Shown here piece by piece: positions 38,902 to 47,744 of a stretch of DNA of 64,000 bases. Where the stretch lies: assembly GCF_000472505.1 (NCBI RefSeq), contig NZ_AWZR01000004.1:62001-126000 (forward strand), given 5' to 3'. Each line of letters opens with the position of its first letter. The stretch's first letter is position 1. The stretch is from Luteimonas sp. J29. GTDB taxonomy: Bacteria > Pseudomonadota > Gammaproteobacteria > Xanthomonadales > Xanthomonadaceae. Under the pieces are notes generated by a model that saw only the letters and a program-made list of their open reading frames with translations, was not told where the DNA came from and did no database searches. The position numbers were made by a program, and so were the translations under genes.

Positions 38902-40841
38902 CCGCAGCGGTGCGTGCCCTGCTGGCGCTGCTGGTCCTGGCCTGCGGCGGTTGCACCAGCCTGTCGGCCCTCGAACGCGATCGCGCCGCGGCCATCGCGC
39001 ACCAGGCGCGCTCGGAACGGGTCAGCGCCTGCGACGCCGTCGCCGCCTGCGACCGGGCCTCGCCGCTGCGGGAGCTGGGCGAGCGCGCGCTGGCCGAGAG
39101 CGCGCCCGGCCAGCCGCGCCACTACGCGCTGCTGCTGGACTACGGCCAGGACGCACTGGTCTCGCGCCTGGACCTGATCCGCGGCGCGCGCCACAGCATC
39201 GACCTGCAGACCTACATCTTCGACGAGGACGACGCCGGCCACCTCGTGCTCGACGAGCTCATGGCCGCGGTGCGCCGCGGCGTGCGGGTGCGGGTGCTGG
39301 TGGACCAGCTCTCGGCGTTGCGCCAGGTCGAGACCCTGGCCGCGCTGGCGTCGTCGCACGTCAATTTCGAGCTGCGCATCTACAACCCGGTGCTCGACCG
39401 CGCCCGGATCACCTATCCGATGTACGCCTGGGCCGCGGCCTGCTGCTGGCGCCGGCTCAACCAGCGCATGCACAGCAAGCTGCTGGTGGTCGACGGCCTG
39501 GTCGCCGTGACCGGCGGCCGCAACTACCAGGACGACTATTACGACTGGAACCCCGAGTACAACTTCCGCGACCGCGACGTGCTGGTGAGCGGCCCGGTGG
39601 TCGCGGAGATGGCGGCCAACTTCGAGGCGTTCTGGAACGCGCGCCTGAGCGTGCCGGTGGAGCGGCTCACCGACGTCGGCCGCTACCTGCTGCGCAACGG
39701 CGCGCCCCCGCTGCCGGAATGGCCGTACGCCGACCCCGGCCGGGTGGAGGCGGTGTCGCGCGCCGCCGACGATCCGGACCTGGTGCGCGAGCGCCTGGCG
39801 GACGAGGCGATCCCGGTGGGCGAGGTGCTGTTCATCGCCGACCAGCCGCAGAAGCACCGCCGCGACCCCGAGGTCGCCGCCAGCGCGGTGCACGCCTCGC
39901 CGCGGCTGATGGGGCTGATCGAGTCGGCGCGCGAGGAGGTGCTGCTGCAGACCCCCTACCTGGTGCTGTCGGACCAGGCCCAGGACATGTTCCGCCGCCT
40001 GCGCCAGCGCGAGCCGCGGCCGCGGGTGGTGGTCTCGACCAACAGCCTCGCCGCGACCGACTCCTTCATCACCTACGCGCTGTCCTACAAGTACAAGCGC
40101 CGCTACCTGCGCGACTTCGGCTTCGAGATCCACGAGTTCAAGCCGTTCCCGGAGGACGCGCCGATCGACCTGGACGCCACCGGCGCGGTCGCGATCTCCT
40201 GGAACGAGGACGGCAGCGTCGAGATCGGTCCGCCGCGCAAGCCCGCCGCCGCGGTGCCGCGGCGCGACGACGACGGCGCGCGCCGCGAGCCCCCGCTCAG
40301 CCGCGAGTACGCCGCGCTGCGCTACGCCGGCGTGGGCGTGCACCAGCGCGTGCCGCTCAAGCGCGCCGGCGTGCGCTTCGGCCTGCACGCCAAGTCGATG
40401 GTGGTCGACAACCGCGTGGGCGTGGTCGGTACCCACAACTTCGACCCGCGCGGCGACACCTACAACACCGAGAGCGCGGTGGTGATCGAGGACGAGGCGT
40501 TCGCGCGCGCGCTCGCCGCGAGCATCCGCCGCGACACCGCGCCGGCCAACGCATGGGTGATCGCGCGCCGCGACAAGCCGCGTGTACTTTCCGGTCTCGA
40601 GTACTCGCTGGCCAAGGTGTCCGAGCACCTGCCGGTGTTCGACCTGTGGCCGATGCGCTACGCCACCAGCTACGAGTTCCGGCCGGGCCCGGAATGCCCC
40701 GCGCCGCTGCCGCCGTTCGACCCCGGATTCCGCGCCTGCCACGAGCCGGTTGGCGACTTCCCCGAGGTCAACATCGGTTTCCGCACCCTGCTGACCCGGA
40801 TCTTCACCGCCTTCGGGGCCGGCCTGGCGCCCATCCTCTAG
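38898..40841 (+). CDS. Phospholipase D-family protein, cardiolipin synthase ClsC-like
   Basis: A 647-residue protein with two HKD motifs, one around His192 (HSKLLVVDG...GGRN) and the other around His497 (HAKSMVVDN...GTHN), as in cardiolipin synthase C. The N-terminus is a short hydrophobic signal with cysteines at 16 and 19, a possible lipoprotein anchor. It probably makes cardiolipin by phosphatidyl transfer, or acts as a phospholipase D. It overlaps the YceI gene by four bases and is last in the operon. Confidence 0.87.
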   Translation: MTAAVRALLALLVLACGGCTSLSALERDRAAAIAHQARSERVSACDAVAACDRASPLRELGERALAESAPGQPRHYALLLDYGQDALVSRLDLIRGARHSIDLQTYIFDEDDAGHLVLDELMAAVRRGVRVRVLVDQLSALRQVETLAALASSHVNFELRIYNPVLDRARITYPMYAWAAACCWRRLNQRMHSKLLVVDGLVAVTGGRNYQDDYYDWNPEYNFRDRDVLVSGPVVAEMAANFEAFWNARLSVPVERLTDVGRYLLRNGAPPLPEWPYADPGRVEAVSRAADDPDLVRERLADEAIPVGEVLFIADQPQKHRRDPEVAASAVHASPRLMGLIESAREEVLLQTPYLVLSDQAQDMFRRLRQREPRPRVVVSTNSLAATDSFITYALSYKYKRRYLRDFGFEIHEFKPFPEDAPIDLDATGAVAISWNEDGSVEIGPPRKPAAAVPRRDDDGARREPPLSREYAALRYAGVGVHQRVPLKRAGVRFGLHAKSMVVDNRVGVVGTHNFDPRGDTYNTESAVVIEDEAFARALAASIRRDTAPANAWVIARRDKPRVLSGLEYSLAKVSEHLPVFDLWPMRYATSYEFRPGPECPAPLPPFDPGFRACHEPVGDFPEVNIGFRTLLTRIFTAFGAGLAPIL

Positions 40842-41031
40842 CGCCGCGGCCGCCCGTCCCCCGGCGCCGCCGGATGCCTGCCGGGCCCGTCGCCGACCGG
40901 AGCCCCTGCCATCGGTCATGCCTGGCGGCTGCGACGATCCGGGCACTTTCCCCATCCAGATCAACAGGTTCCGGCCGAACACCCCGGCTCCGGACGGAGT
41001 CGTGACTTCCGGCCCATGCCGGGACCGATGT

Positions 41032-41055
41032 GGTGTATTAGTCTACCAACACACC
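41032..41055. promoter_or_regulatory. GGTG-N16-CACC operator (YtrA-type GntR site)
   Basis: GGTG (41032-41035) and CACC (41052-41055) are separated by exactly 16 bases. This is the consensus I recall for the YtrA-subfamily GntR regulator of Xanthomonas. The spacer is AT-rich for this window and includes TAGTCT, which could be a -10 box. It lies 27 bases before the small GYGxSSGY-tail gene. No GntR gene is in the window, so control in trans is inferred. Confidence 0.6.
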
Positions 41056-41082
41056 AAGACACAGACCCCACGAGGCAACGCC

Positions 41083-41259
41083 ATGTACGCCAGCTCCCAC
41101 ACCCCCGTCCGCCAGTCCAGCCTTCCGCGCACCCTGCGCCCCCTGCCCGTGCGCGAGCGCCGCGAGCGCGACTTCGGCGTCGGCTACGGCAACAGCAGCG
41201 GCTATGCCAGCGGCCGTCGCTATGCGCCCGCCGGTGCGCCGCGCTTCCGCGTCACCTGA
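41083..41259 (+). CDS. Small basic protein with GYGxSSGY tail
   Basis: A 58-residue protein: a Ser/Arg/Pro-rich first half, then RERRERDFGVGYGNSSGY and an Arg/Tyr/Ala-rich end. It has no signal peptide. The C-terminal pattern recurs at the end of the next gene product (FGIGYGDSSGYG), showing a shared tail module. A CGAGGCAACG ribosome site precedes the ATG, and a GGTG-N16-CACC operator lies in the promoter. Function is unknown; the recurring tail and specific operator argue that the gene is real. Confidence 0.65.
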   Translation: MYASSHTPVRQSSLPRTLRPLPVRERRERDFGVGYGNSSGYASGRRYAPAGAPRFRVT

Positions 41260-41310
41260 AACCACGTCGCGGCCGGTGGCCGTCCCCGCGGCGCCGGCCG
41301 CGCCCGCGCA

Positions 41311-41340
41311 TTGACGCACTCGGCGCACCGGCCCTAGGCT
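41311..41340 (+). promoter_or_regulatory. Sigma-70 promoter of the YkvA-like gene
   Basis: TTGACG (41311-41316), an 18-base spacer and TAGGCT (41335-41340) form a good sigma-70 promoter 31 bases before the ATG at 41371. It supports separate transcription of this gene from the small upstream gene and argues against using the GTG at 41362 as start. Confidence 0.55.
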
Positions 41341-41370
41341 GCACGTCCTTTTCCATCTCCGGTGCTCCCC

Positions 41371-41988
41371 ATGTCGCTTTCGCTGACGATCGAACTCAAC
41401 GACCAGGACCTGGCGCATTTCAAGAGCGCGCTGGAGGCCGCCCACAAGGCAGCGGGCGACCGCAGCCCGGATGAGATCGTCTCGGCCGCGGCCGCCCTGC
41501 TCGAAAATGCGCAGAAGGTGCGCCTGCCGGACTTCATCCGCGAGCGCCTCGAGCGCCTGGACGACATGATCGCGATGGTCCGCGACGAAGGCTGGCACCT
41601 CGACGACGAGGATCGTCGGCACGTCCTGTCCGCGCTGGTGTACTTCGCCGACCCGAAGGACGTGATCCCGGACCACGTCGAGGTGCTGGGCTTCCTCGAC
41701 GACGCGATCATGGTGGAACTGTGCGTGCGCGAGCTGCGCCACGAGCTCGAGGCCTACGACGAGTTCTGTGAGTACCGCGAGCGCGAGGCGCGCAAGCGCG
41801 GCGTGGAGCCCTCCGCGGTCGGCCGCACCGAGTGGCTGGACGCCCGCCGCGACGAGCTGGTCGAGCGCATGCACAGCCGGCGCCAGCGCGAGGGCGGCGG
41901 CTTCGGCATCGGCTACGGCGACAGCAGCGGCTACGGCCGTCCCGGCTACACCCGCGCCTGGCGCCCGAGCCTGTTCCGCTTCCGCTGA
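41371..41988 (+). CDS. YkvA/DUF1232-family protein with GYGxSSGY tail
   Basis: A 205-residue protein. The central YkvA/DUF1232 motif is ALVYFADPKDVIPDHVEVLGFLDDAIMVELCVREL (about residues 89-123), a short segment often found in membrane-associated or stress proteins. The N-terminal 80 residues are amphipathic helices. The C-terminus carries GGGFGIGYGDSSGY and an Arg-rich end that matches the tail of the preceding small protein. Function is unknown. Confidence 0.8.
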   Translation: MSLSLTIELNDQDLAHFKSALEAAHKAAGDRSPDEIVSAAAALLENAQKVRLPDFIRERLERLDDMIAMVRDEGWHLDDEDRRHVLSALVYFADPKDVIPDHVEVLGFLDDAIMVELCVRELRHELEAYDEFCEYREREARKRGVEPSAVGRTEWLDARRDELVERMHSRRQREGGGFGIGYGDSSGYGRPGYTRAWRPSLFRFR

Positions 41989-42005
41989 CCCCGCGGGCGC
42001 GGCCG

Positions 42006-42422
42006 ATGTTCCGGCCCGAGGTCACGGTCGATCTGCTCAACGCGATGGCGCGCGGCACCGCGATGGAGCCGCTCGGCATCGTGTTCACCGAGATCGGGCC
42101 GGACTACCTGCGCGGCACCATGCCCGTGGACGCGCGCACCCACCAGCCGCACGGCCTGCTGCACGGCGGGGCCTCGGTCCTGCTGGCCGAGACCCTGGGC
42201 AGCACCGCCGGCGGCATGTGCGTGCCCGAGGATCGCCGGGTGGTGGGCATCGAGATCAACGCCAACCACCTGCGCGGCGTGCGCAGCGGCACGGTGACCG
42301 GCACCGCGCGCCCGCTGCACGTCGGGCGCAGCACCCAGGTCTGGGAGATCCGGATCGAGGACGAGGCCGCCCGCCTCGTCTGCATCTCGCGCCTGACCCT
42401 GGCGGTGGTCGCGGATCCCTGA
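42006..42422 (+). CDS. Hotdog-fold thioesterase (MenI/PaaI-like)
   Basis: A 138-residue acyl-CoA thioesterase. THQPHGLLHGGASVLLAETLGSTAG contains the HGG substrate loop and the catalytic Glu of the MenI/YbdB group, and VGIEINANHLRGVRSGTV is the second family strand pair. It probably hydrolyses an aryl- or acyl-CoA; the preferred substrate cannot be read from sequence. It starts 17 bases after the YkvA-like gene and is likely co-transcribed. Confidence 0.9.
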   Translation: MFRPEVTVDLLNAMARGTAMEPLGIVFTEIGPDYLRGTMPVDARTHQPHGLLHGGASVLLAETLGSTAGGMCVPEDRRVVGIEINANHLRGVRSGTVTGTARPLHVGRSTQVWEIRIEDEAARLVCISRLTLAVVADP

Positions 42423-42428
42423 CTCGCC

Positions 42429-44609
42429 TCAGTGCGCGCGGCGCGGCGGCGACAGCCGCGCCGGCGGGGTCATCCCGTACTTCGCCAGGTGCGCGATGAA
42501 GCGCGGGTCGTCGTAGTAGCGGTCGAGGCAGGGAAACCCAAGGAACGGCCGGTAGGACCGGGTCGTCTCGGCCTCCTCCAGCGTCGCGTGCAGACGCGCC
42601 GTGTCGCCGAGGCAGGCGTGGACGGCAGCGATGTTCGCCAGACACAGGTCGTAGCCGTTGCATTCCTCCCGCATCGTCGCGAGCGCGCGGTCGGTGGCCG
42701 CGCGCTCGCCGGCGGTGGCGGCGGCCAGGGCCAGCGCATAGCGCCGGGAATCCGCCTCGGGCTCGGCTTCGGCGGCGGCAAGGGCGGCATCGGCGTCTCC
42801 CCGCAGCGCCGCCACCTCGGCCAGGGCGGCATGCAGGCCCATGGCCGCGGGGCGCCGGGCGAGGAAGTTCCGCGCCACCTGCTCGGCCTCGTCCAGGTGG
42901 CCGAGCATGGACAGGGCACTCGCCAGCATGATCGCCGCGGTCGACTGGTTGGGATCGGCGTCGAGGCCGCGGCGGGCGTATTCGAGCGCCGCCGCGGTGT
43001 TTCCGTGGGCCAGCTGCTGCTCGGCCATGGTGGCCAGGATCGCGGGATGCCCGGGTTGGGCGGCCAGCGCCTCCTCGAGCACCCGCCAGCCGGCCTCCAG
43101 GCCCCGCGCGCCGACCACCGCATGGGCCAGGAAGGTCTTCCAGGCTTCGCGCCCCGGATCCACCTCGAGCGCGCGCCGGATGTGGGACTCGGCCAGGTCG
43201 TACTGCCCGGTGGTGTAGTACAGCCATCCGAGTCCGACCAGCGCGTTGGGGTGGTCCGGGGCGATCCCGAGCGCCTCGCGCAACGTCTCCCCGGCCATGT
43301 CGCGCTGGCCGTTCCACTGGTAGAGGTCGGCGAGGGTGACCCTGAGGTTGACGTTGAGCGGATCCAGCTCGACTGCGCGCCGCGACAGCGGGATCGCCTC
43401 TTCCTCCCGGCCCAGCTCGCCCAGCTTCATCGCGACGTTGTGGAGGGTGCGGGGATCGTTGGGCGCCAGGTCCAGCGCCCGGCGGTACGCGGCCAGCGCC
43501 CGCTCGTGTTCGCCCAGGGCGGCATGCACGAACCCCTGCGCGAGGTGGCTGCCGTGGAAGTCGGGCGCCAGCGCCATCACCCGGTGCGCCACGTCGCGCA
43601 GCTCGTCCACGGTCGACTGGCGTTCGGCGCCGCTGCGGAAGCGGGCCAGGTTGGCCAGCACGCCGGCCAGCTCGGCGTAGGCCATGGCGTAGTCCGGCTC
43701 CAGCCGGATCGCCTCCCGGTACAGCCGGGCGGCCTCCGGGAAGTCGTCGATGATCAGGGCCTGGTACTTGGCGCGCCCGCGCAGCAGCGCCTCGTAGGCG
43801 GCCATGTTCCCGTTCGGGGGGCGCTCGTGGTCCACCCGGTCGCGCGTGCCCAGCTGCAGTTCGAGCGCGCGCGCCACCGCCTGGGCGATGTCGGCCTGCA
43901 CCGCGAACACGTCCTGCAGCCGGCGGTTGTAGCTCTCCGACCAGAGGCTGGTGCCGTCGTCCGGGCGCACGAGGTCGACCACGATCCGCAGCTGGTCGCC
44001 GTGGCGGCGCACCGTCCCCTCCAGCAGGTGCGCCACGCCCAGGCGTTCGGCGATCTCCCGCCGCGGCAGCCTGCTGTCCTTGAACTCGAACGCGGAGGTG
44101 CGGGCGATCACGCGCAGGCCGTCGATGCGCGACAGCCGCGAGATCATCTCTTCGGTCAGGCCGTCGGCGAAGTAGCCGTCGTCGTCGCCTCCTGCATTGG
44201 AGAGCGGCAGCACCGCGATCGAACGGGGGTCGTCCGGCCCGGCTTCCACCGCCGCGTCGTGGCCGGGCATGAGCCGGTCGGTGAGCAGCAGCACGACCGC
44301 GAGGGCGAGCACGGCGATGATCCAGTAGTCGAGCTTGCGCCCGGTCTGCCGGGCGATGGACTCGCCTTCCGGCACGTCGCGCTCGCGCTTGAAGCCTTCG
44401 GGCGTGAACTCGTAGAGCCAGGCGAAGGCGACCCAGAACGGGAAGCCGAGTGCCGCCGCGATGAGGAAGGCGCGGGGTGCCCAGTCGGGCAGGCCGATCG
44501 CGGGCGCGAGTTCCGAGATCCCCTGGGCCAGGGCCCAGGTGGCGCCGAGGTACAGCAGCATGGCCCGCCACACGTTGCGGCGGCGCATCTCGCGCAGCAG
44601 CCCCTTCAT
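42429..44609 (-). CDS. Membrane protein with FlgO/TolB-like domain and TPR repeats
   Basis: A 726-residue inner-membrane protein. The N-terminus has three hydrophobic segments (about residues 15-35, 45-68 and 92-112). It is followed by a FlgO/TolB_N-like domain beginning RSIAVLPLSN and including FADGLTEEMISRLSRIDGLRVIARTSAFEFK. From about residue 290 to the end there are many TPR-like repeats (for example AAYRRALDLAPNDPRTLHNVA). Similar proteins may scaffold complexes or act with transcriptional regulators; no enzymatic motif is seen. ATG 44609 begins the conserved MKGLLREMRRRNVWR. Confidence 0.82.
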   Translation of the reverse strand: MKGLLREMRRRNVWRAMLLYLGATWALAQGISELAPAIGLPDWAPRAFLIAAALGFPFWVAFAWLYEFTPEGFKRERDVPEGESIARQTGRKLDYWIIAVLALAVVLLLTDRLMPGHDAAVEAGPDDPRSIAVLPLSNAGGDDDGYFADGLTEEMISRLSRIDGLRVIARTSAFEFKDSRLPRREIAERLGVAHLLEGTVRRHGDQLRIVVDLVRPDDGTSLWSESYNRRLQDVFAVQADIAQAVARALELQLGTRDRVDHERPPNGNMAAYEALLRGRAKYQALIIDDFPEAARLYREAIRLEPDYAMAYAELAGVLANLARFRSGAERQSTVDELRDVAHRVMALAPDFHGSHLAQGFVHAALGEHERALAAYRRALDLAPNDPRTLHNVAMKLGELGREEEAIPLSRRAVELDPLNVNLRVTLADLYQWNGQRDMAGETLREALGIAPDHPNALVGLGWLYYTTGQYDLAESHIRRALEVDPGREAWKTFLAHAVVGARGLEAGWRVLEEALAAQPGHPAILATMAEQQLAHGNTAAALEYARRGLDADPNQSTAAIMLASALSMLGHLDEAEQVARNFLARRPAAMGLHAALAEVAALRGDADAALAAAEAEPEADSRRYALALAAATAGERAATDRALATMREECNGYDLCLANIAAVHACLGDTARLHATLEEAETTRSYRPFLGFPCLDRYYDDPRFIAHLAKYGMTPPARLSPPRRAH

Positions 44610-44686
44610 GCGACGCTCCCCGACCGCGTTCCGGTGCCCTCCGGACGGGATTGAAGCACCATTCTCCGCGCCACGCACGCCATGCG

Positions 44687-44715
44687 TTGGCGGCCGCGGG
44701 CCGGCCCGGTATCGT
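44687..44715 (+). promoter_or_regulatory. Sigma-70 promoter of the PlsC/YheT gene pair
   Basis: TTGGCG (44687-44692), a 17-base spacer and TATCGT (44710-44715) precede the GTG start at 44749 by 33 bases. It lies in the 139-base divergent gap with the TPR gene and supports the GTG as the start of the acyltransferase. Confidence 0.5.
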
Positions 44716-44748
44716 GCGCGGGTCCTCCTGCACCTCCCCCGAGCTTCC

Positions 44749-45501
44749 GTGCGCCTGCTTCGTTACCTGGTCCGACTGCCGATGCTGGCCTGGCACGTCT
44801 TCGTCGACCTGCCGGTCGCGCTGCTGCTGATGGCGCCGCCGCTGGGCCGGATCGCGACGGCCGAAGGTTCGCTCTACCACCGCACGGTGCGGTGGTGGTC
44901 GGGCGGCCTGCTGCGCGTGTTCGGGATGCGGGTGCGGCGCATCGGCCAGCCCATGGCGGGCGCGGTGATGTTCGTGGCCAACCACGTGAGCTGGGTCGAC
45001 ATCGTCGCCCTGCACAGCCAGCGGATGATGGGCTTCGTCGCCAAGCGCGAGATCGCCGGCTGGCCGGTGGTCGGCTGGCTGGCCTCGCGCGCCGAGACCA
45101 TCTACCACCAGCGCGGCAGCCAGGAATCGCTGGGCGGGGTCCTGCACGAGATGCTGGCGCGGCTGCGCGACGGGCGCGCGGTCGGAGTCTTCCCGGAAGG
45201 GCGCACCCGCGACGGCCGCGAGGTCGGGCCGTTCCACGCCCGCATCTTCCTCGCCGCGGTCGAGGCGGGCGTGCCGGTGCAGCCGGTGGCGCTGCGCTAC
45301 GGCGAGGGCGGCAACGCGCAGACCGTGGTCGCGTTCCAGCCCGGCGAGAGCTTCTTCGGCAACTTCCTGCGCCTGCTCGGCGAGCCCGCGCGCCCGGTCG
45401 AGGTGGTGTTCCTGGAACCGATCCTGCCCGGCGACGCCGACGGCCGGCGCCGCATCGCGGAGGCCGCGCGCGAGCGGATCGTGGCGGCGATGACGCGATG
45501 A
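44749..45501 (+). CDS. 1-acyl-sn-glycerol-3-phosphate acyltransferase (PlsC-like)
   Basis: A 250-residue membrane acyltransferase. The catalytic NHxxxxD appears as NHVSWVD (His79, Asp84), and FPEGRTRDGREVGPFHARIF is the acyl-acceptor motif. A hydrophobic N-terminal segment (about residues 5-30) anchors it. The GTG start fits the promoter at 44687-44715; no ATG before the first helix is available downstream of that promoter. It overlaps the YheT-like gene by four bases. It probably makes phosphatidic acid or remodels phospholipids. Confidence 0.87.
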   Translation: MRLLRYLVRLPMLAWHVFVDLPVALLLMAPPLGRIATAEGSLYHRTVRWWSGGLLRVFGMRVRRIGQPMAGAVMFVANHVSWVDIVALHSQRMMGFVAKREIAGWPVVGWLASRAETIYHQRGSQESLGGVLHEMLARLRDGRAVGVFPEGRTRDGREVGPFHARIFLAAVEAGVPVQPVALRYGEGGNAQTVVAFQPGESFFGNFLRLLGEPARPVEVVFLEPILPGDADGRRRIAEAARERIVAAMTR

Positions 45502-46496
45502 GCGCGGGCGCCGGCCGGCCGCAGGCCCAGTACGCGCCGCCGCCCTGGCTGCGCAACCCGCACGTGCAGACCGTGCTCGGCAGCAGCCCCTGGCGCCGGC
45601 GCGCGGCGGCCGCGGTACTGGCCCGGACCGGCGCGGTCACCCGCGAACACCTGCTCGACGGCGGCGACGGCGTGCGCCTGCACGGACTGCACAGCGCGGT
45701 CCCGGGGGTCGAGCCGCGCGGGCTGGCGCTGCTGATGCACGGCTGGGAGGGCAGCGCCGAATCGAGCTACATGCAGCTGGCCGCCGCCCAGCTGCTCGAA
45801 CGCGGCTTCGAGGTGTTCCGGCTCAACTTCCGCGACCACGGCGGGACCCACCACCTCAACCCCGACATCTTCCACTCCTGCCGCATCGACGAAGTGGTGC
45901 ACGCCGCCCGCGACGTGGCCGACCGCTTCGGCGCGCGGCCGATGGTGGCGGCGGGCTACTCGCTGGGCGGCAACTTCGCCCTGCGGGTGGCGCTGCGCGC
46001 GCGCCAGGCCGGGCTGCCGCTGGCGCGGGTGGCCGCGGTGTGCCCGGTCCTCGATCCGGCCGGCACCATGCAGCGCATGGAGCAGGGGCCGTGGTTCTAC
46101 ATGCACTACTTCGAACGCAAGTGGCGCAGCTCGCTGGCGCGCAAGCGCGCGCTGTTCCCCGACCGGGTCGGCTTCGACCGCAAGGTCCTGCGGCTGCGCA
46201 TGCGCGAGCTCACCGACTGGCTGGTGCGCAACCACACGTCGCTGGGCTCGCTCGACCGCTACTTCGACGGCTACAGCGTCGCCGGCGACCGGCTCGCCGC
46301 GCTGCCGGTGCCGGCGCACATCCTGATGGCGGCCGACGATCCGGTGATCCCGCTCGACGCGTTCCACCAGGTGGCGCTGCCGGAGCACGCGCGGCTGGAG
46401 ATCCTGCCCTGGGGCGGCCACTGCGCCTTCCTCGACGGCACCGGCGCGGCAGGCTACGCCGAACGCTGGGTCGCCGAGCGGCTCGCGGGAGGCTGA
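45498..46496 (+). CDS. YheT-like alpha/beta hydrolase
   Basis: A 332-residue alpha/beta hydrolase of the YheT/EMB8 group. It starts with PPPWLRNPHVQTVLGS, the characteristic N-terminal motif. The nucleophile elbow is AAGYSLGGNF (Ser155), the acid is in LMAADDPVIP, and the histidine is in WGGHCAF. These enzymes are thought to be esterases or lipases. The start overlaps the acyltransferase stop (ATGA), which links it functionally to lipid metabolism. Confidence 0.9.
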   Translation: MSAGAGRPQAQYAPPPWLRNPHVQTVLGSSPWRRRAAAAVLARTGAVTREHLLDGGDGVRLHGLHSAVPGVEPRGLALLMHGWEGSAESSYMQLAAAQLLERGFEVFRLNFRDHGGTHHLNPDIFHSCRIDEVVHAARDVADRFGARPMVAAGYSLGGNFALRVALRARQAGLPLARVAAVCPVLDPAGTMQRMEQGPWFYMHYFERKWRSSLARKRALFPDRVGFDRKVLRLRMRELTDWLVRNHTSLGSLDRYFDGYSVAGDRLAALPVPAHILMAADDPVIPLDAFHQVALPEHARLEILPWGGHCAFLDGTGAAGYAERWVAERLAGG

Positions 46497-46552
46497 GCCG
46501 GCGGCGGCGCTCGGCTATCCTGTGGCGGCACCGAACCACAGGGAGCCAGGAC

Positions 46553-47167
46553 ATGGAGATCCGCAGCGACAGCTTCCAGCCGCGGGGCCCGATCCCCGTC
46601 GAGTTCGCCATGGGCGCGCCGGACGGCTTCGGCGGCAATCGCAACCCGCACCTGGCCTGGGATGGCGCGCCGGGCGGCACGCGCTCGTTCGCCCTGCTCT
46701 GCATCGACACCGACGCTCCCACCGATCCCTCGCTCGCGGGCAGGGAAGGCGTCGAGATCCCGGTCGCCCATCCGCGCGGCGACTTCGTACACTGGGCGAT
46801 GGCCGACATCCCGGCCGGCGTGCGCGAGATCGCGGCGGGCAGCTGCAGCGACGGCGTCACCAAGGGCGGCAAGCGGCAGCCGCCGGGGCCGGCGAGTGCG
46901 CGGCAGGGCTTGAACGACTACACCGGCTGGTTCGCCGGCGACCCCGGGCTCGGGGGCGACTACTTCGGCTACGACGGCCCGTACCCGCCGCCCAACGACC
47001 TGCGCGTGCACCGCTACTTCTTCCGGGTGTTCGCGCTCGACGTGGAGACGCTCGGGCTGCCGCAGCGATTCGGCGCCGGCGACGTGCTGCGCGCGATCCA
47101 GGGCCATGTGCTGGCCGAAGCCGCGGTGTACGGGACCTACACGCTCAATCCGAAGGCGGCCGGCTGA
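46553..47167 (+). CDS. YbhB/YbcL-family (PEBP-like) protein
   Basis: A 204-residue phosphatidylethanolamine-binding-protein-like protein. NRNPHLAWDGAPGGTRSFALLCIDTDAP and FVHWAMADIPAGVREI supply the anion-binding-pocket residues, and RVHRYFFRVFALDVETLGLP closes the fold. There is no signal peptide, so it is probably cytoplasmic. Bacterial function is undefined. A GGGAGCC ribosome site precedes the ATG, 56 bases after the YheT-like gene. Confidence 0.88.
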   Translation: MEIRSDSFQPRGPIPVEFAMGAPDGFGGNRNPHLAWDGAPGGTRSFALLCIDTDAPTDPSLAGREGVEIPVAHPRGDFVHWAMADIPAGVREIAAGSCSDGVTKGGKRQPPGPASARQGLNDYTGWFAGDPGLGGDYFGYDGPYPPPNDLRVHRYFFRVFALDVETLGLPQRFGAGDVLRAIQGHVLAEAAVYGTYTLNPKAAG

Positions 47168-47412
47168 GCGCCGGCGCGGTCCGCGCACCCGCATCCCCGA
47201 GGCTCTCCACGTCCGGCGCCGACGGCCGGCGGTTGCGCTTGCGTGCAATACGCGCCGGCCCGCCGCCGGCAGGCTCGCGCCGCAGATCGCGTCGTCGCGC
47301 CTGAGGCGACGGCGCGCCGGATGTCGATCCCCGCCACCACCACTCGTCGTCGACACGACGGGCGCGCGCCGCTGTCGCGCTCCCGTCCACGTCTTCCCCC
47401 GCAGGAGCCACC

Positions 47413-47550
47413 ATGCCCCCACGGACAGTCGACTTCCCGGTCCGGACCCTGCCCGCGCCGCGCACCTTCCCGCGCGCGCCGGGCATTGGTTCCGACCGGC
47501 CGCGTTCCATTGGCCCCGGAACGCGCCGCCGCGCGGAGCGCGCACGATGA
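47413..47550 (+). CDS. Possible 45-residue basic peptide
   Basis: A short frame with a good ribosome site (GCAGGAG 6 bases before the ATG), encoding a Pro/Arg-rich peptide (MPPRTVDFPVRTLPAP...). Its stop overlaps the next small frame as ATGA. No family is recognised. It could be a real small protein, a leader peptide or chance in G+C-rich DNA. Confidence 0.35.
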   Translation: MPPRTVDFPVRTLPAPRTFPRAPGIGSDRPRSIGPGTRRRAERAR

Positions 47551-47696
47551 GCGCGCTCGCCCTGCTGGTGCGGCGCGCGGCCGGCCCCAGGCCCGCGTCC
47601 GCGCCGCCCGGGACGACGCGGGCGGCCGATGGCGGCAAGGCGCACGCGGCCCCGCGGCAGCGCGCGGCCACGCCTGCGCGCCGGCAGCGGGACTGA
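47547..47696 (+). CDS. Possible 49-residue peptide coupled to the preceding one
   Basis: Starts in the ATGA that ends the preceding frame and encodes MSALALLVRRAAGPRP followed by an Ala/Arg-rich end. It stops 48 bases before the sigma-factor ATG. The overlap suggests coupling, but composition gives no further support. Confidence 0.25.
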   Translation: MSALALLVRRAAGPRPASAPPGTTRAADGGKAHAAPRQRAATPARRQRD

Positions 47697-47744
47697 CCAT
47701 GGCCGCTTGCGCGCCACAGCCGCGCGGTGGTCTGATGCAGGCCC

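Larger units (their letters stand above)
47168..47744. other. Long leader region before the ECF sigma-factor gene
   Basis: No known gene is recognised. It contains small palindromes, for example CGTCGCGCCTGAGGCGACG near 47289, and two overlapping short reading frames (47413-47550 and 47547-47696) described separately. The stretch may act as a long 5' leader of the sigma-factor gene. Confidence 0.4.

Noticed and set aside
47168..47744. A structured RNA or riboswitch in the sigma-factor leader
   Set aside because: Only short palindromes expected in G+C-rich DNA were found; no known riboswitch core was recognised. It is kept only as an undescribed leader.
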